This document shows positions 7,292 to 8,736 of a stretch of DNA of 8,736 nucleotides, one piece after another (position 1 is the stretch's first letter; every line of letters begins with the position of its first letter). The stretch is from an uncultured Aquimonas sp. (GTDB taxonomy: Bacteria > Pseudomonadota > Gammaproteobacteria > Xanthomonadales > Xanthomonadaceae), in NCBI GenBank assembly GCA_946481615.1, contig CAMLOR010000135.1:1-8736 (forward strand), given 5' to 3'. The position numbers were made by a program, and so were the translations under genes. A model generated the notes under the pieces. It had not been told where the DNA came from. It made no database searches and saw only the letters and a program-made list of their open reading frames with translations.

Positions 7292-7328
7292 CGCCGGAGC
7301 ATACAATCGGCGGCATGGACATCTTCAA
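7281..7328. promoter_or_regulatory. Overlapping divergent promoter candidates for queD and the DUF819 gene
   Basis: Only 23 bases separate the two start codons. Plus strand: TACAAT (7302-7307) is a 5-of-6 -10 box, ending seven bases before the queD ATG, with a weak TTGGTG (7281-7286) 15 bases upstream. Minus strand: TATGCT (7303-7298) ends six bases before the DUF819 ATG, with TTGAAG (7328-7323) 19 bases upstream. Neither gene has a good Shine-Dalgarno sequence, so both transcripts could be leaderless. Hexamers are moderate and this is inference. Confidence 0.35.
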
Positions 7329-7668
7329 GGTCTTCACCCTCGAAGCGGCGCACCGGCTGCCCAACGTGCCGCCCGGACACAAATGTTCGCGGCTGCACGG
7401 GCATTCCTTCCGCATCGAGATCCACGTCAGCGGCGAACCGGGCGCCGATACCGGCTGGGTGATGGATTTCGCCGATCTGAAGGCCGCCTTCAAGCCGCTG
7501 TACGAGCGGCTCGACCATCACTATCTCAACGATCTCGAAGGGCTGGAAAACCCGACCAGCGAGCGCCTCGCGGTGTGGATCTGGGAGCGCCTGAAACCCG
7601 CGCTGCCGCTGCTGAGTGAGGTGATCGTGCATGAGACCTGCACTTCGGGCTGTCGCTATCGGGGCTGA
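7315..7668 (+). CDS. queD: 6-carboxy-5,6,7,8-tetrahydropterin synthase QueD
   Basis: QueD converts 7,8-dihydroneopterin triphosphate to 6-carboxytetrahydropterin, the first committed step toward preQ0 and queuosine in tRNA wobble positions. The 117-residue protein is of typical length and belongs to the PTPS/QueD T-fold. Zinc ligands H13 (EAAHRL), H28 and H30 (RLHGHSF) are present. The cysteine nucleophile C24 sits in the C-x-x-x-HGH arrangement that marks QueD, and D67-H68 in LDHHYLND and E107 in VHETCTSG complete the catalytic set. All are offset by three residues from my memory of E. coli QueD. No queC, queE or queF is nearby. There is no usable Shine-Dalgarno; the ATG may be the transcript start. 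A seven-base stem TCGGGGC/GCCCCGA (7659-7665, 7672-7678) straddles the stop codon. Assignment is secure. Confidence 0.95.
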   Translation: MDIFKVFTLEAAHRLPNVPPGHKCSRLHGHSFRIEIHVSGEPGADTGWVMDFADLKAAFKPLYERLDHHYLNDLEGLENPTSERLAVWIWERLKPALPLLSEVIVHETCTSGCRYRG

Positions 7669-7678
7669 GCGGCCCCGA
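7659..7678 (+). terminator. Hairpin across the queD stop codon
   Basis: TCGGGGC (7659-7665) pairs with GCCCCGA (7672-7678), with the TGA stop opening the six-base loop TGAGCG. No T-tract follows. It may be a weak terminator or a 3'-end stabiliser separating queD from the phasin promoter a few bases later. Confidence 0.4.
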
Positions 7679-7686
7679 CCGGGCTA

Positions 7687-7717
7687 TGTTGCACTGCAAC
7701 AAAAGGGTTGCTAGGAT
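7687..7717 (+). promoter_or_regulatory. Phasin promoter with palindromic operator candidate
   Basis: A 15-base palindrome, TGTTGCA-C-TGCAACA (7687-7701), is perfect in both seven-base arms. Its centre supplies a -35-like TTGCAC (7689-7694), followed after 17 bases by TAGGAT (7712-7717), a 4-of-6 -10 box. Transcription would start near 7724, leaving a 30-base leader with GAGG (7743-7746) seven bases before the ATG. A dimeric repressor bound here would block the -35. Phasin genes are commonly controlled by the PHA-sensing repressor PhaR, which recognises TGC-rich sites; assigning this site to PhaR is inference. Confidence 0.55.
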
Positions 7718-7753
7718 GATCGCGCCGTCAACCCATTCCCCCGAGGCAGTCCC

Positions 7754-8164
7754 ATGTTCGAGCAGATCAACAGCCAGTTCGTCACGCTGACCAAGCAGTT
7801 CGCCGACTCGGCCCTGAAGGCCAACAGCCTGGCCCTGCAGAACTTCGAACACGCCGTCGGCGTGCAGCTCAAGACCTTCGAATCGGGCGTCAGCTCGGCC
7901 GTCGCCTTCTTCGGCGAAGCCGCCGAAGTGCGCGACCTCGAAGGCGTGAAGGCCATCTTCCCGAAGGGCGTGCAGCTCGTGAAGCAGTCGAGCGAGCAGT
8001 TCTACAACGCCGGCCAGGAAGTGCTGGGCCAGTCGCTCAAGACGGGCGAGGCCATCGGCCAGCTCTACAAGGCGCAGTTCGAGGCCGCCAACGACAACGT
8101 GCGCAGCACGGTGAACGCCGCCGCCGAGACGGTGCAGGCCACCGCCAAGCAGGCGCGTCGCTAA
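7754..8164 (+). CDS. phaP: Phasin family protein (PHA granule-associated)
   Basis: Phasins are small amphipathic helical proteins that coat polyhydroxyalkanoate granules, limiting their size and coalescence. This 136-residue product fits the common proteobacterial phasin family. The N-terminal part (MFEQINSQFVTLTKQFADSALKAN) and the following LALQNFEHAVGVQLKTFESGV match the family's helix pattern. Q, K, A and V recur in long amphipathic helices, and there is a single short GEAAEVRDLEGVKAIFPKG break at about 54-72. It ends in an alanine-rich, basic tail (AAETVQATAKQARR) and has no signal peptide or cysteine. The start is supported by GAGG seven bases upstream. The gene appears monocistronic: its own promoter and palindrome lie upstream and a strong intrinsic terminator downstream. 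No phaC or phaE synthase gene is in the window, so actual PHA production is not shown here. Confidence 0.85.
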   Translation: MFEQINSQFVTLTKQFADSALKANSLALQNFEHAVGVQLKTFESGVSSAVAFFGEAAEVRDLEGVKAIFPKGVQLVKQSSEQFYNAGQEVLGQSLKTGEAIGQLYKAQFEAANDNVRSTVNAAAETVQATAKQARR

Positions 8165-8174
8165 GCAGATGCTT

Positions 8175-8192
8175 TCACCCCGCCAGGGGTGA
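8175..8192 (+). other. Short hairpin downstream of the phasin gene
   Basis: TCACCCC (8175-8181) and GGGGTGA (8186-8192) form a perfect seven-base stem with loop GCCA, ten bases after the phasin stop and 36 bases before the main terminator. It lies in the 3' untranslated region and may shield the transcript from exonucleases. Confidence 0.4.
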
Positions 8193-8228
8193 TCGTCACC
8201 GGCTCTCCCTCCCTGCCGCGTGACACTG

Positions 8229-8258
8229 GGCCCGACGGGTTTCCCGTCGGGCCTTTTT
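8229..8258 (+). terminator. Rho-independent terminator of the phasin transcript
   Basis: An 11-base perfect stem, GGCCCGACGGG (8229-8239) and CCCGTCGGGCC (8243-8253), closes a TTT loop and is followed directly by TTTTT (8254-8258), then ATTT. This is the only textbook intrinsic terminator in the window. It sits 65 bases after the phasin stop. Confidence 0.93.
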
Positions 8259-8315
8259 ATTTGGTTCTTCGTCAGGTCGATTGAAGAGCAGGTGGGTGCT
8301 GAGAGGTTGTCGCCT

Positions 8316-8516
8316 GTGCTCTTGCCGGGGTGGGGTGGCCGGCGAGGGCTGCGGCGCCGGCTTCGCCGGAAGCTGAAGGTCGTCGGGGTCTTTCGACAGT
8401 CCGTCCATGGACTGAAGAAAGACTCGCGCGCATCCATGCGCGCGACCCTTCGGGCGGGAACCCGCCGACCTTCAGCCGCCTGCGCATCGCCGGCCACCCC
8501 ACCCCGGCAAGAGCAC
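8316..8516. repeat. 201-base element with perfect 30-bp terminal inverted repeats and nested hairpins
   Basis: The arms 8316-8345 and 8487-8516 are perfect reverse complements over 30 bases (outer end GTGCTCTTGCCGGGG). Further in, 8372-8382 pairs with 8466-8476 over 11 bases. The interior contains several stems of its own: CCGGC-TTC-GCCGG (8357-8369), CAGTCC/GGACTG (8397-8402, 8409-8414), TCGCGCGCAT/ATGCGCGCGA (8424-8433, 8436-8445) and GGCGGG-AA-CCCGCC (8453-8466). It encodes no transposase and I see no flanking target duplication. It could be a MITE-like or lineage-specific intergenic repeat; the transcript of either strand would fold almost completely. Confidence 0.8.
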
Positions 8517-8529
8517 GTCTTCACCCTTT

Positions 8530-8612
8530 CGTCATCCCCGCGAAGGCGGGGATCCAGTGACTTTGAGGCGCCTCGCTCAAGCCACTGGATTCCCGCCTGC
8601 GCGGGAATGACG
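8530..8612. repeat. Pair of inverted REP-like hairpins
   Basis: Arm one (8530-8559) and arm two (8583-8612) are reverse complements at 27 of 30 positions. Each holds its own perfect eight-base stem: ATCCCCGC-GAAG-GCGGGGAT (8534-8553) and ATTCCCGC-CTGC-GCGGGAAT (8589-8608). The 23-base spacer contains the palindrome GAGGCGCCTC (8565-8574). The GTCATCCCCGCG...GATCCAGTG type is a widespread bacterial REP-like sequence whose copies are usually mobilised by RAYT (REP-associated tyrosine) transposases; none is in this window. Confidence 0.85.
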
Positions 8613-8736
8613 GCTCTGCCCGCACGCACTGCGTCGATGGTGGGAGGACGCGGGGGCGCTCGGGGGTTCGGGGATGTGTGTAGCCGCCGCAGGTCGACGG
8701 ATCAGGCCCGCGTAGCGGGGGCCGGCAGGGATGCCG

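Larger units (their letters stand above)
8259..8736. other. Gene-poor right end with structured repeats
   Basis: I find no credible gene in these 478 bases; open frames are short, lack ribosome binding sites and run through inverted repeats. The stretch holds the 201-base inverted-repeat element (8316-8516) and the REP-like hairpin pair (8530-8612), described separately. The final ~120 bases are GC-rich, with only a small imperfect stem around CCCGC-GTA-GCGGG (8708-8720 region); it may belong to a further repeat continuing past the edge. Confidence 0.6.

Noticed and set aside
8316..8516. A complete insertion sequence
   Set aside because: There is no transposase frame between the terminal inverted repeats and no visible target duplication.
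8272..8560. Short frames on both strands at the right end that might be small genes
   Set aside because: They are translations of the inverted-repeat element, have similar peptides on both strands because of the dyad, and lack ribosome binding sites.
8316..8612. A CRISPR array, because of repeated near-identical blocks
   Set aside because: The blocks are inverted pairs, not direct repeats with regular unique spacers, and no cas gene is present.
7526..8629. A 367-codon minus-strand frame covering the phasin gene and the right-end repeats
   Set aside because: It runs through the terminator, the 201-base element and the REP pair; the stretch reading VIPAQAGIQ is simply the REP sequence translated.

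Overview
The window looks like a high-GC gammaproteobacterial chromosome, most likely Lysobacteraceae/Xanthomonadaceae (Lysobacter- or Luteimonas-like). The reasons are strong G/C bias at third codon positions, the ribosomal pair rplM-rpsI beside an Fe-S protein and a Coq7-type ubiquinone hydroxylase, a phasin gene, a secreted protein with an N-terminal module I associate with this family, and REP-type hairpins in the intergenic DNA. The lineage call is inference, not proof.

Layout from left to right. Minus strand: rpsI (cut by the window edge) and rplM. Plus strand, divergent from rplM: a GlcF-like two-[4Fe-4S]/double-CCG-type protein, overlapping by ATGA with coq7, then a secreted two-module protein of unknown function. 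Minus strand: dsbC, a periplasmic disulfide isomerase, convergent with the secreted protein. Plus strand: a periplasmic PQQ-type aldose sugar dehydrogenase and a small MliC-like lipoprotein (lysozyme inhibitor family). Minus strand: a DUF819 membrane protein whose stop codon abuts that of the lipoprotein. Plus strand: queD (queuosine/preQ0 pathway) and a phasin (PHA granule coat), the latter followed by a strong intrinsic terminator.

The last ~480 bases hold no convincing gene. They hold two structured repeats: a 201-base element with perfect 30-bp terminal inverted repeats packed with nested hairpins, and an 83-base pair of inverted REP-like hairpins whose two stems differ by a compensatory base-pair change.

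Functionally this is a housekeeping region rather than an island. Its themes are translation, ubiquinone synthesis, envelope protein folding and protection, periplasmic sugar oxidation, tRNA modification and carbon storage. The points most worth a second look are the translationally coupled orphan GlcF-like protein with Coq7, the unnamed secreted two-module protein, the palindrome in the phasin promoter, the possibly leaderless divergent DUF819/queD starts, and the two repeat elements. I did not find convincing evidence of a wholly new system.
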